NCBI RefSeq assembly: GCF_001556865.1
Contig: NZ_LSJY01000212.1
Coordinates: 1-30,604, forward strand
Direction of reading: 5' to 3'
DNA length: 30,604 nt
Source: Sphingobium sp. CCH11-B1
GTDB taxonomy: Bacteria > Pseudomonadota > Alphaproteobacteria > Sphingomonadales > Sphingomonadaceae
The notes beneath the pieces were generated by a model. The model did no database searches, was not told where the DNA came from, and worked only from the letters and a program-made list of their open reading frames with translations. Made by a program: the position numbers and the translations under genes. Below, piece after piece: positions 15,356 through 26,068 of this stretch. How positions within the stretch are numbered: the stretch's first letter is position 1; each line of letters starts with the position of its first letter.

Positions 15356-15431
15356 GGCGCGAGTGACGGGGCTCGAACCCGCGACCTCCGGCGTGACAGG
15401 CCGGCACTCTAACCAACTGAGCTACACCCGC
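15355..15431 (-). tRNA. tRNA-Asp(GTC), copy 1
   Basis: The minus strand reads a full 77-base tRNA: acceptor GCGGGTG/CACTCGC, D-arm with AGCTCAGTTGGTTAGAGT, anticodon stem CCGGC/GCCGG with loop CTGTCAC (anticodon GTC), T-arm with GGTTCGAGCC, discriminator G and encoded CCA. It decodes GAC/GAU as aspartate. An apparently identical copy lies 162 bases upstream in transcription. Confidence 0.97.
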
Positions 15432-15483
15432 GCATGGGCGGCACCGCTTCGGGCTTCCCAGCCACCGGAGGATGCGTCTCCTT

Positions 15484-15519
15484 CAACCAACCAAACCCAC
15501 CTTCCTGCAAGGAAAGTGG
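15484..15519 (-). terminator. Hairpin after the upstream tRNA-Asp copy
   Basis: CCACCTTCC (15497-15505) pairs with GGAAAGTGG (15511-15519), with one G-U pair in the minus-strand RNA and a five-base loop, followed by GTTTGGTT. It begins at the tRNA CCA end. It may end the first tRNA transcript or guide 3' processing before the second tRNA. Confidence 0.5.
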
Positions 15520-15593
15520 CGCGAGTGACGGGGCTCGAACCCGCGACCTCCGGCGTGACAGGCCGGCACTCTAACCAACTGAGCTACACCCGC
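15517..15593 (-). tRNA. tRNA-Asp(GTC), copy 2
   Basis: Same sequence and fold as the copy at 15355-15431, with anticodon GTC and encoded CCA. The two genes are tandem on the minus strand, 85 bases apart, the upstream one being this copy. Tandem copies raise dosage of this tRNA and can be co-transcribed. Confidence 0.97.
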
Positions 15594-15635
15594 GTTCGGT
15601 GTGGAAGCGCCGTCTATGAGCGTCGGACGGGGCTG

Positions 15636-16805
15636 TCAACCGTCCGTAACACCGCTTTCTTCTTTCTCATCATTTTCTTTGCGGGGAGTCACCGTCAGCG
15701 TTCCCTGCTCGAACAGGAAACCGGCTATATCGGGCGCTCCCGCAGCCGCCACGACGGTCTGGATGATGATGAGCAGCGGTACGCCCAGCAGAGCGCCCGG
15801 CGTTCCCCATACCCATCCCCAAAAGGCCAGCGACACCAGAATCAACAGCGGGTTCATCGTCAGCCGCCGGCCAAGCAGCAGGGGCGTGATGACGTTCGCT
15901 TCCACCAGGTGAAATCCGACCTGCAGGGCGGCGGGCATTAACGCCACATAGACATCGTCGAACACCATCAGGCCGCCGAGCGCCAATAGGACGGCCGCCA
16001 GCATCGGCCCGAAATAGGGCACGAAGTTCAGCAAAGCGACGATGCCGCCCCACATCAGGGGCGATGGCATGCCGATGATCCAGAGCGCGACGGCCACCGC
16101 CAGCCCCAGGCAGCAGTTGATGACCGCAATGGTGATGACATAGGCCGATGTCGCATCAACAACGTTCTGGATCACGCGCGCGACCGCCATCGCTCCGTCG
16201 AAACTGCCCCGGCTGTTGATCGTCCGGCGACGCAGGCGGGTCCATCCGGCAAGAAAGAAATAGATGATGAGCAGCGCGAACGCCATCTGGATGATCGCAG
16301 CCGGCGCTGACGTGGCGGCGAACTGGAGCAACGACCGGGGCGCATCGACGGCGGAAGCCTGTGCCGCGGCGACCGGCCCGCTCGCCAGCATCCGAACCGT
16401 TTCGTCAACAAAGCGCTGCAGGTTGGAATAGAAATCGATCAGCGGAGCGAGGTTCGCCTGTATCTGGGGCAGGCGCTGGGGCAGGATGCGGAACCAGTCG
16501 GTCGCCGGCACCACGATGAGCACAAGCGCCGTATTGGCCACCAGCAGGAATCCGGTCAGCGCCATCAACGCCGCCAGGCCTGATGGAAGCCCCCGTCGCT
16601 CCATCCATTCCAGCAACGGCACCAGCACGATGGCGATCACCAGCGCGGCCGTCAGCGGCAGGAAGAACTCCGCCCCGGCCCGCAACGCGAAGGGAACCGC
16701 CAGGATCAGGCCGATCCCCGACGTCAGGGCGATGGACGCGAGCAGCCGGTCGCGCCGGCGGTTGATCTCCTGCAAATCGCTGCTGCTCGGTTGATTCCCG
16801 TTCAT
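15636..16805 (-). CDS. AI-2E family transporter (PerM/UPF0118-type permease, 389 aa)
   Basis: A multi-helix inner-membrane protein of the AI-2E transporter family (PF01594). Pairs of helices at the N-terminus (about 24-80), a central extracytoplasmic part with FYSNLQRFVDETVRML, and C-terminal helices with WGGIVALLNFVPYFGPMLAAVLLALGG, followed by NPLLILVSLAFWGWVWGTPGALLGVPLL, the most conserved family block, are all present. The start at 16805 (MNGNQPSSSD) is preferred to a longer frame. Members export quorum signals in some species and move sodium/protons or unknown substrates in others, so the substrate here is open. It stands alone between tRNA-Asp and the secreted-protein gene. Confidence 0.88.
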   Translation of the reverse strand: MNGNQPSSSDLQEINRRRDRLLASIALTSGIGLILAVPFALRAGAEFFLPLTAALVIAIVLVPLLEWMERRGLPSGLAALMALTGFLLVANTALVLIVVPATDWFRILPQRLPQIQANLAPLIDFYSNLQRFVDETVRMLASGPVAAAQASAVDAPRSLLQFAATSAPAAIIQMAFALLIIYFFLAGWTRLRRRTINSRGSFDGAMAVARVIQNVVDATSAYVITIAVINCCLGLAVAVALWIIGMPSPLMWGGIVALLNFVPYFGPMLAAVLLALGGLMVFDDVYVALMPAALQVGFHLVEANVITPLLLGRRLTMNPLLILVSLAFWGWVWGTPGALLGVPLLIIIQTVVAAAGAPDIAGFLFEQGTLTVTPRKENDEKEESGVTDG

Positions 16806-16944
16806 TCCCACAGATGTGCGACGGCGGCGCGGCAGCGTCAATTTCCAATGCCAACGCGTTCTGCCCAAAAGGGAAAATCATGCCTTAACCAAATATTCGT
16901 CGCGGCCGGGTATCGGGAGGCAGGGACAAGAAACGGGGACAGGC

Positions 16945-17415
16945 ATGAAGAAGGCGCTGCTGGCGCTGGCCGCGATGAGCGCGGCGGGGATGACGCGGGC
17001 CGAACCGGCACCCTCGGCCATCCGGCTCGACACGCAGATGTTCGTGGAAAAGGTGACGATCGACATCAACGGCCGCCCTCGCCGGATGTTGGCGAGCGCC
17101 ACGCGTCCTGCTCCAGGCGACCGCGTGGTCATGGTCTTGCACTGGCGGAACGACGGACCGCAACCCATCCGCAGCTTCGCCGTCAGCCGCGCCACCTTGC
17201 GCGGAGCCGCGCCCGACCTGAACGCGCCGGGCCTGGAAATTTCCGTGGACGGCGGCGCGCACTGGGATCGGTTCGCGCGCATCTGGCTCCCCACGCCGCT
17301 CGGCGGCGTGCGCCGCGCCGTGGCGGAGGACGTGACACATGTCCGCTGGCTTCTGTCCGACCCCGCCCATCCGGGACAGGCCGGGCGCTTCAGCTACCGC
17401 GCCACGCTGCGATAG
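16945..17415 (+). CDS. Small secreted hypothetical protein (156 aa)
   Basis: A Sec-type signal peptide (MKKALLALAAMSAAGMTRAEP, cleavage probably after TRA) leads a beta-rich domain with VVMVLHWRNDGPQPIRSFAVS, NAPGLEISVDGGAHWDRFARI and a C-terminal VRWLLSDPAHPGQAGRFSYRATLR. The pattern resembles DUF11-like or cell-surface immunoglobulin-like repeats, in which a one-domain protein is secreted, but I cannot name the family firmly. The start at 16945 has a GGGGACAGG purine run upstream. The gene converges on bkdB with only four bases between the stops. Probably periplasmic. Confidence 0.75.
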   Translation: MKKALLALAAMSAAGMTRAEPAPSAIRLDTQMFVEKVTIDINGRPRRMLASATRPAPGDRVVMVLHWRNDGPQPIRSFAVSRATLRGAAPDLNAPGLEISVDGGAHWDRFARIWLPTPLGGVRRAVAEDVTHVRWLLSDPAHPGQAGRFSYRATLR

Positions 17416-17419
17416 ACGC

Positions 17420-18697
17420 TCAATCGACGAAGATGAAGGCGGGCGCTTCCAGCCGCCTCTTCACCGCCTGAACGAAGCTCGCCGCGTCCCAGCCGTCGAC
17501 CACGCGATGGTCGCAGCTGATCGACAGGTTCATGAGCTTCGCCGGGACCACTTCCTTGCCCCGGAACACGGGCCGTTCGACCACGCGATTGGGGCCGATG
17601 ATCGCGACTTCGGGGCGGTTGATGACCGGCGTGGTTGCAATGCCCCCAAGCGGACCCAGCGACGTAAGAGTCAGCGTCGACCCGGACAATTCCTCCGACT
17701 TCGCCTTGCCCGTCCGCGCGGCTTCCGCCAGACGACGAATTTCGACCGCCAGCTGCCAGATGTTCCGGTCCTGCGCGTCGCGGATGACGGGCACCATCAG
17801 GCCCGCATCGGTCTGCGTCGCAAGCCCCAGATGCACCGATCCATGCCGCGTCACGACGCCGGCCTCGTCGTCATAGCGGGCGTTCAGCATCGGAAATTCA
17901 GGCAGAGTCTTGCAAATCGCGACGATCAGCAGCGGCAGCATGGTGAGCTTGGGTCTCTCGCCTCGCCCGGCGTTGAGCTGCTCGCGCAGTCCCTCCAGTG
18001 CGGTGACGTCGATCTCCTCGACATAGGTGAAGTGCGGGATATGCCGCTTGGACGCAGCCATATTCTCGGCGATCCGGCGTCGCATGCCGATGACCTTGAC
18101 CGCCTCGTCTGCGCGCTTGGCGGAGCGGCCGGCAGGCGCATATCCCTGGCCCGCCCCATAGAGAAGATAGGCGTCGAGGTCTGCATGACGGATGCGGTCC
18201 CCGGTCGGCTTCACTTGCGCAAGGTCGATACCCAGTTCCTTCGCCCGCGCGCGAACAGCAGGGGAAGCGAGAACGGGTTTATGCGTCACAACAGTCTCGC
18301 CCGGCTCAACGTTCAAGGGCTCAAGGGCTGGCGCCGCTACGGGCTCCGGCGGAGGCGTGGCGGCAATCGGCGCGACCGCCCCCTTCATCGCCGCCTCGCC
18401 CGGCGTCTCCGCTTCCATCGTTTCAGCGGCGGGTGGCGGCGCAGCGCCGACATCGCCCTCGATCTCGATCTCCACCAGCATCGACCCGATCGGCACCTGA
18501 TCGCCCGGCTCGCCCGCCAGGCGCACCACAACGCCCGCCACCGGGCTTTCCATCTCGACCGTCGCCTTGTCGGTCATCATGTCGGCGATGGGCTGATCCT
18601 CCTCGACCCGGTCGCCCACCTTGACGTGCCAGCCGACGATCTCGGCCTCTGAAATGCCTTCGCCGATATCCGGCAACTTGAACGTGAACAGCGCCAT
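17420..18697 (-). CDS. bkdB: Branched-chain 2-oxoacid dehydrogenase E2, lipoamide acyltransferase
   Basis: E2 core of the complex that turns branched-chain 2-oxo acids into acyl-CoA. A lipoyl domain (about 3-78) holds the lipoyl-lysine K44 in MMTDKATVEM, followed by an Ala/Pro-rich linker (about 83-140), the E3-binding domain (about 143-179, SPAVRARAKELGIDLAQVKPTG) and the acyltransferase domain with HRVVDGW near the C-terminus (H397 and D401 catalytic). Start at 18697 is five bases after the E1beta stop. It is the third gene of the operon E1alpha-E1beta-E2; no E3 gene is in the window. Pyruvate or 2-oxoglutarate complexes are alternatives, but the separate E1alpha/E1beta and their motifs favour the branched-chain type. 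Confidence 0.92.
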   Translation of the reverse strand: MALFTFKLPDIGEGISEAEIVGWHVKVGDRVEEDQPIADMMTDKATVEMESPVAGVVVRLAGEPGDQVPIGSMLVEIEIEGDVGAAPPPAAETMEAETPGEAAMKGAVAPIAATPPPEPVAAPALEPLNVEPGETVVTHKPVLASPAVRARAKELGIDLAQVKPTGDRIRHADLDAYLLYGAGQGYAPAGRSAKRADEAVKVIGMRRRIAENMAASKRHIPHFTYVEEIDVTALEGLREQLNAGRGERPKLTMLPLLIVAICKTLPEFPMLNARYDDEAGVVTRHGSVHLGLATQTDAGLMVPVIRDAQDRNIWQLAVEIRRLAEAARTGKAKSEELSGSTLTLTSLGPLGGIATTPVINRPEVAIIGPNRVVERPVFRGKEVVPAKLMNLSISCDHRVVDGWDAASFVQAVKRRLEAPAFIFVD

Positions 18698-18702
18698 GAC
18701 GC

Positions 18703-21106
<2,404 letters not shown>

Positions 21107-21168
21107 ATCGAAAGGCAAGCCTTGCTGACCCAATTTATCTCGTTCAGCTGTCCACGTCGCTGTCGCCT

Positions 21169-22107
21169 TTACACCGCGACCGGCGCGGCAATATGGCTCT
21201 GTGGGGCGTAGTCTGTGACCTCGAAATCCTCGATGCGATAATCGAAAATGTTTGAAGGCCGCCGATTGATCCGCAGCCTGGGTGCGCCAGCAGGCGTGCG
21301 ACTCAGTTGCTCCTCCACCAGATCGGTGTGGTTGAGATAGAGGTGAACATCCCCCCCCTGCCACACGACTTCCCCTGGCTCCAAATCGGTCTGTTGCGCC
21401 AGCATGCGCGTCAACATTGAAAGCCCGAAGATGTTGAAGGCAAAACCCAGCCCGAGATCGCAACTACGCTGGAACAGCAGGCCGTTGAGCCGCCCGTTCG
21501 CTACCTGAAACTGGTAAGTCATGTGGCAGGGAGGCAGAGCCATCTCCGGCACTTCGGCGACATTCCATCCCGTGAACAGCAACCGCCGCGACCCCGGCGT
21601 CGCCCGGATCGCGTCGACCAGGTCCGCGATCTGGTTGCGCCCCTTGTCGGCCCGCCGGTACAATCCGGCGCCCGTCGGTTCATAGAGCGGCCAGTTTACC
21701 CATTGCGCGCCATAGACCGGCCCCAGATCGCCCCACTGCCGGGCAAATGCCTCATCCTCCACGATCCGCGCCTCGAACGCGTCCCGGTCGATCGCCTCCC
21801 CCGTCGCGCGGCGATAGGCATCGAGCGGCCAGTCGGTCCAGATGTGGACGCCCTGCCTCACCAGTTCCCGGATGTTAGTGTCGCCGGTCAGGAACCAAAG
21901 CATTTCCCGCGCCGCGACCTTCCAATAGACCCGCTTGGTGGTCAGCAGCGGCACGGCATCGTCCGCCAGCGAAAAGCGCATCGTCGCACCCAGGATCGAC
22001 CGCGTGCCAACGCCCGTGCGGTCAACCCGCTCGTCGCCATGCCGCCAGATATGCCGCATAAGGTCGAGATATTGCTGCTCATAGTGCGGCGTCTGGGTGG
22101 AAGGCAT
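21169..22107 (-). CDS. thyA: Thymidylate synthase
   Basis: Methylates dUMP to dTMP with methylene-THF as carbon donor and reductant. The catalytic cysteine C194 lies in ALPPCHMTYQF; RVDRTGVGTRS (28-38), LLTTKRVYWK, ELLW-like EMLWFLTGDTNIREL, DLGPVYGAQW (127-136), FQRSCDLGLGFAFNI and the C-terminal block with GDVHLYLNHTDLVEEQL are all present. At 312 aa it is of the longer class, with an insertion at about residues 97-125, as in some Gram-positive enzymes. The start at 22107 (MPSTQTPHYE) is chosen; a longer frame to 22263 has weak coding character. The bkd operon lies 121 bases downstream on the same strand. Confidence 0.95.
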   Translation of the reverse strand: MPSTQTPHYEQQYLDLMRHIWRHGDERVDRTGVGTRSILGATMRFSLADDAVPLLTTKRVYWKVAAREMLWFLTGDTNIRELVRQGVHIWTDWPLDAYRRATGEAIDRDAFEARIVEDEAFARQWGDLGPVYGAQWVNWPLYEPTGAGLYRRADKGRNQIADLVDAIRATPGSRRLLFTGWNVAEVPEMALPPCHMTYQFQVANGRLNGLLFQRSCDLGLGFAFNIFGLSMLTRMLAQQTDLEPGEVVWQGGDVHLYLNHTDLVEEQLSRTPAGAPRLRINRRPSNIFDYRIEDFEVTDYAPQSHIAAPVAV

Positions 22108-22272
22108 GTCGGTCAAGGCGAGTCCTGCGGCTACGAATCCGTGCCTGTGTCTAGCCCAGCCGGACGGGTTCGGCCAAGCTTGCGTCATTGTGGCGGCAAC
22201 TGTGTCCCGTATCCGCCGATATGGACCGGATCGCTGTGGCGGAAGATGCGGCCGTCCTTCCACTATTGCGCC

Positions 22273-22572
22273 ATGTCAGCGTCCTCTCTTCTGTCAATTG
22301 CGACATTGGATGCGGAGTGGCGGGTGCGAACCCTGCTGCCGCTCGCGATGGGCTGGTCCGAAATATTGGGCCGGCTGGTACGCGACGAAGGAGGCTGGGT
22401 GGCGCTGATCCAGCGGCGGCCAGACCCCGGCACCCCGGTGCCGCTGCCCGACGACATCCTCTTCACCCGCGCGCTGCTACGCAGCCTCCGCCCGCTCGAC
22501 ATCGGGCTGGCCGACCATATCATTGCAACAGGGCAGGAACGGTTCAGCTTTCGGGACGCCGGCCTTTTGTGA
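22273..22572 (+). CDS. Short RadC/JAB-like protein, apparently without metal site (99 aa)
   Basis: The C-terminal half, LFTRALLRSLRPLDIGLADHIIATG and then FSFRDAGLL, closely follows the end of RadC/JAB-domain proteins (T-x-x-L...L-x-I-x-x-x-DHII-x-G...SF-x-x-x-GLL). In that family the segment before it is HNHPSG with a downstream Asp; here it reads QRRPDPGTPVPLPDD, so both metal-binding histidines are lost. It also lacks the N-terminal helix-hairpin-helix part of full RadC. It is thus either a degenerate paralogue or a fold reused for binding. The start at 22273 is the first plausible ATG in frame; no clear ribosome binding site. Divergent from thyA, upstream of tRNA-Pro. Confidence 0.65.
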   Translation: MSASSLLSIATLDAEWRVRTLLPLAMGWSEILGRLVRDEGGWVALIQRRPDPGTPVPLPDDILFTRALLRSLRPLDIGLADHIIATGQERFSFRDAGLL

Positions 22573-22603
22573 CCGACGCGTCAAAAAAGTGCATATTGCC
22601 CGC

Positions 22604-22632
22604 TTGCCAGTCTGGGACGCCGTCTCTATAGG
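22604..22632 (+). promoter_or_regulatory. Promoter of tRNA-Pro
   Basis: TTGCCA (22604-22609) and TATAGG (22627-22632) are separated by 17 bases, a near-consensus housekeeping promoter about 48 bases upstream of the tRNA 5' end. Confidence 0.65.
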
Positions 22633-22680
22633 CGCACTCCTGCCTTACGGGGCCGCCCAAGAAAGCGGTTCCGGCACGGT

Positions 22681-22757
22681 CGGGGAATAGCTCAGCCTGG
22701 TAGAGCACTGTCTTCGGGAGGCAGGGGCCGGAGGTTCGAATCCTCTTTCCCCGACCA
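22681..22757 (+). tRNA. tRNA-Pro(CGG)
   Basis: A complete 77-base tRNA: acceptor CGGGGAA/TTCCCCG, D-arm AGCTCAGCCTGGTAGAGC, anticodon stem CTGTC/GGCAG with loop TTCGGGA (anticodon CGG), T-arm GGAGG/CCTCT around TTCGAAT, discriminator A and encoded CCA. The first acceptor base is C, as known for proteobacterial tRNA-Pro. It reads CCG codons, which are frequent in GC-rich genomes. Confidence 0.95.
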
Positions 22758-22789
22758 ATTTTCTTATTGAAATCGCTGTCTTTGTGAAG

Positions 22790-22818
22790 CGGGACGACCT
22801 TGTCGTCCCGTCTCTCTT
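22790..22818 (+). terminator. Rho-independent terminator after tRNA-Pro
   Basis: CGGGACGAC and GTCGTCCCG form a perfect 9-bp stem with a three-base loop (22790-22810), followed by TCTCTCTT. It lies 32 bases past the tRNA end and closes this transcript. The rest of the gap to 23060 shows no other gene or strong structure. Confidence 0.75.
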
Positions 22819-23060
22819 ACGCCACCGCGCCGGCCGCAATTGGCGAGACATTTTCGACAGATGACATATGTCGAAAGAGCGGGAAGCGCTTTTGCGCAAA
22901 CGTAAAAGTTGTTTGACCCCGCCGTGCCGCCCGGCAATGATCGCGCCCATCAACCGGTTCGGCGCAAAGCCGGACCGCAATAAGCCGAAGCGGCCGTCTG
23001 GCCATGCCTTCGACATCATCGACCCGCTTCGCGCGGGCTTGCTCAGGCAGGAGACCACCC

Positions 23061-24695
23061 TTGCATAGACGCGATTTTATGGCCCTTGGCGCTACGGGCG
23101 TGGGAGGACTTGTCCTCCCTTCGATGTTCGGGCGCGTCATCGCCGCGGAAGAATTGAACAGCGCCATCGACGGCGCGCTGAAGAAGAGCCTGGCGGACGC
23201 CGCACTCAACAGCGCAAAGGGTGCGGGCGCCACTTATTGCGACGTCCGGGTCGGCCGTTATCTGCGCCAGTTCGTCATCACCCGCGAGCGCAATGTCGAA
23301 AATATCGTCAACACCGAATCGACCGGCGTCGGGATACGCGTCATCGCCGATGGCGCATGGGGCTTTGCCGCCACGAACGAGCTGACGAAGGAAGCGGTGG
23401 CGAAGGCCGCGGCTCAGGCTGTCGCCATTGCCAAGGCAAACGCCCCCGGCCAGAGCGCGCCGGTGCAGCTGGCCCCGACGCCCGGCGTGGGCGAGGTCAG
23501 CTGGCGCACCCCGCTTGTCAAGAACAGCATGACGGTGCCGATCAAGGACAAGGTCGACTTGCTGATGGGGGTGAACGCCGCCGCGTTGGCCGCGGGCGCG
23601 AGCTTCATCCGCTCCATCCTGTTCCTGGTGAACGAGCAGAAATATTTCGCCAGCACCGATGGCAGCTACATCGATCAGGATGTGCACCGTATCTGGGCGC
23701 CCATGGAAGTCACCGCCGTCGACAAGGCGAGCGGCAAGTTCCGGGTGCGCGAAGGGCTGTCCGCGCCGATGGGCATGGGCTTTGAATATCTGGACGGCGC
23801 GGCGAGCGGCAAGACCGTGCTGCCGAACGGCGTGACCGTCTACGGCAACAGTTATGACATGAAGGAAGACGCGATTGCCGCCGCCCGCCAGGCACAGGCG
23901 AAAATCAAGGCGACTTCCGTCAAGCCGGGCAAGTACGACCTCGTTCTCGACCCGTCGCACACCTGGCTTACCATCCATGAATCGATCGGCCACCCGCTCG
24001 AGCTGGACCGCGTTCTGGGCTATGAAGCCAATTACGCCGGCACCAGCTTTGCCACGATGGACAAGCTGCAAAGTCATTTCCAATATGGCAGCGACAAGGT
24101 GAACATCGTCGCCGACAAGACCCAGCCCGGCAGCCTGGGCGCTGTCGCTTATGACGACGAAGGCGTTAAGACCAAGAAGTGGGATCTGATCCGCGACGGC
24201 AAGCTGGTCGGTTATCAGGCGATCCGCGACCAGGCCCATATCGAGGGCAAGAAGGCGTCGGATGGCTGCTGCTACGCGGACAGCTGGTCCAATGTGCAGT
24301 TCCAGCGCATGGCGAATGTCAGCCTGGAACCCGGCAAGCAGAAGATGAGCGTTGCCGACATGATCGCCAATGTCGAGGACGGCATCTACATCATCGGCGA
24401 CGGCAGCTTCTCGATCGACCAGCAGCGCTACAACGCCCAGTTCGGCGGCCAGCTCTTCTACGAGATCAAGAACGGCAAGATCACCCAGCAGATCGAGGAT
24501 GTCGCCTACCAGATCCGGACGCCAGAATTCTGGAACGCCTGCGCCGGCGTCTGCGACGCCAGCGACTATCGACTGGGCGGATCCTTCTTCGACGGCAAGG
24601 GCCAGCCCGCGCAGGTTTCCGCCGTGTCCCACGGGTCATCGACCGCGCGCTTCAACGGCATCAACGTCATCAACACCGCCCGCACGCTCGGCTGA
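23061..24695 (+). CDS. tldD: TldD-type metalloprotease subunit with twin-arginine signal peptide (544 aa)
   Basis: TldD and TldE form a zinc protease that in E. coli trims microcin B17 and degrades the antitoxin CcdA. The active-site HESIGH (H306, E307, H311) matches the family HExxxH, and C498 in AGVCDASDY, with GKGQPAQ after it, is the likely third zinc ligand. Unlike the E. coli protein, this one starts MHRRDFMALGATGVGGLVLPSMFGRVIAAEE: a twin-arginine (RRDFM) signal with hydrophobic core. The start is TTG at 23061, seven bases after AGGAG; the frame open to 23004 has no ribosome binding site and would bury the signal. First gene of a compact operon. Export is inference. Confidence 0.9.
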   Translation: MHRRDFMALGATGVGGLVLPSMFGRVIAAEELNSAIDGALKKSLADAALNSAKGAGATYCDVRVGRYLRQFVITRERNVENIVNTESTGVGIRVIADGAWGFAATNELTKEAVAKAAAQAVAIAKANAPGQSAPVQLAPTPGVGEVSWRTPLVKNSMTVPIKDKVDLLMGVNAAALAAGASFIRSILFLVNEQKYFASTDGSYIDQDVHRIWAPMEVTAVDKASGKFRVREGLSAPMGMGFEYLDGAASGKTVLPNGVTVYGNSYDMKEDAIAAARQAQAKIKATSVKPGKYDLVLDPSHTWLTIHESIGHPLELDRVLGYEANYAGTSFATMDKLQSHFQYGSDKVNIVADKTQPGSLGAVAYDDEGVKTKKWDLIRDGKLVGYQAIRDQAHIEGKKASDGCCYADSWSNVQFQRMANVSLEPGKQKMSVADMIANVEDGIYIIGDGSFSIDQQRYNAQFGGQLFYEIKNGKITQQIEDVAYQIRTPEFWNACAGVCDASDYRLGGSFFDGKGQPAQVSAVSHGSSTARFNGINVINTARTLG

Positions 24696-24717
24696 TACGC
24701 TTTAGGAGACAGATAAG

Positions 24718-26052
24718 ATGAGCATCCTTCCCGAAGCGCAGGCCAAGGCGATTCTGACCAAGGTCGTGGGCTTTTCCAAGGCGGACGAATGCACCGCACA
24801 GCTGGCCGGCAGTACACGCGGCAACGTCCGCTTCGCGCGCAACGACGTGTCGACCGCAGGCATCACCGACGACATCCAGCTTCAGGTGCAAGTGGCGTTC
24901 GGCAAGCGTGTCGGCATCACCACCATCAACCAGTTCGATGACGCCGCGCTCGAACGCGCGGTCCGCCGCGCCGAGGAGCTGGCAAGGCTGGCGCCGGAGA
25001 ACCCTGAGTTCATGCCGGCCGTGCCCAAGCAGACCTATATGAAGACCGACACGTTCAGCGCGTCCACGGCCGGCATCACGCCTGCCTATCGCGCCAAGGT
25101 CGCGTCGGATTCGATTGCGCCCTGCCGCGCCGAAAAACTGGTGGCGGCGGGCTATCTCGAGGATCAGGCCGGCTTCGTCGCCTTTCTCAACAACAAGGGC
25201 AATTACGGGTACCAGACATCGACCAGTTCCGATTACACCTGCACTGTCCGGACCGAGGACGGACGCGGGTCGGGCTGGGTCGGCCACAATGTGCAGGACG
25301 TAGCCCAGTTCAACGCGGCGGATGACATCCGCGTCGCCATGCGCAAGGCCAGCGCTTCGGCCGGCGCGCAGGCGCTGGAACCGGGCAAATACACCGTGAT
25401 CCTCGAACCGGCCGCAGCCGCCGGGCTCATCAGCTTCATGATGTATTTCTTTGACGCACGGTCGGCCGACGAAGGCCGCAGCTTCCTGTCCAAGAAGGGC
25501 GGCGGCAACAAGCTGGGCGAGCAGGTGTACGGGCCGCAGGTCAATATGTTCACCGACCCGGCCTATCCGGGCGCGGCGGTGTATCCATGGGATGATGAAG
25601 GCCTGCCCCGCAAGAAGATGCCGATCATCCAGAACGGCAAGCTCATGACGATGAATTACAGCCGCTACTGGGCGCAGAAGCAGGGCAAGCCCGAACAGGC
25701 GCAGTTCGGCAACATCATCATGGAAGGCGGCACGAAATCGACCGCCGACCTGATCCGCACGACCGAACGCGGCATATTGGTGTCGCGCACCTGGTATATC
25801 CGCATGGTCGACCCCCAGACCGTGCTGCTGACGGGCCTGACCCGCGACGGCACTTTCTATATCGAAAACGGGCAGCTGAAATATCCGATCAAGAATTTCC
25901 GCTTCAACGAAAGCCCGGTCATCATGCTCAACAATGTCGAGGAATTCGGCAAGCCGGTGCGGGTTAAAAGCGACGAAGGCGACACGGCGATGGTCGTCCC
26001 GCCGATGAAGCTGCGCGATTTCACCTTCACCTCGCTCTCGGACGCGGTGTGA
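24718..26052 (+). CDS. tldE: TldE/PmbA-type subunit (444 aa)
   Basis: Partner of TldD: same fold, but no HExxxH, as expected for TldE, which contributes substrate-binding walls rather than zinc. Family blocks include FARNDVSTAGITDDIQLQVQV, GKYTVILEPAAAAGLISFM, PWDDEGLPRKKMPIIQNGKL and ERGILVSRTWYIRMVDPQT. There is no signal peptide; if TldD is exported, TldE would have to travel with it through Tat as a preformed complex, or remain in the cytoplasm. AGGAGACAG precedes the start, 22 bases after the TldD stop, so the pair is co-transcribed. Confidence 0.9.
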   Translation: MSILPEAQAKAILTKVVGFSKADECTAQLAGSTRGNVRFARNDVSTAGITDDIQLQVQVAFGKRVGITTINQFDDAALERAVRRAEELARLAPENPEFMPAVPKQTYMKTDTFSASTAGITPAYRAKVASDSIAPCRAEKLVAAGYLEDQAGFVAFLNNKGNYGYQTSTSSDYTCTVRTEDGRGSGWVGHNVQDVAQFNAADDIRVAMRKASASAGAQALEPGKYTVILEPAAAAGLISFMMYFFDARSADEGRSFLSKKGGGNKLGEQVYGPQVNMFTDPAYPGAAVYPWDDEGLPRKKMPIIQNGKLMTMNYSRYWAQKQGKPEQAQFGNIIMEGGTKSTADLIRTTERGILVSRTWYIRMVDPQTVLLTGLTRDGTFYIENGQLKYPIKNFRFNESPVIMLNNVEEFGKPVRVKSDEGDTAMVVPPMKLRDFTFTSLSDAV

Positions 26053-26068
26053 GGCCGATCACGACAGC

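Noticed and set aside
15345..15941. Open frame of 198 aa on the plus strand with a repeated segment
   Set aside because: It is the reverse reading of the two tRNA-Asp genes (VTGLEPATSGVTG twice) run into the AI-2E permease gene; not a protein.
22645..23058. Open frame of 137 aa on the minus strand over tRNA-Pro
   Set aside because: It contains the well-known false protein made by reading a tRNA backwards (GERGFEPPAPASRR pattern); the tRNA gene explains it.
23043..24632. 529-aa minus-strand frame opposite tldD
   Set aside because: Long only because stop codons are rare in this reading phase; TldD is unmistakable on the plus strand.
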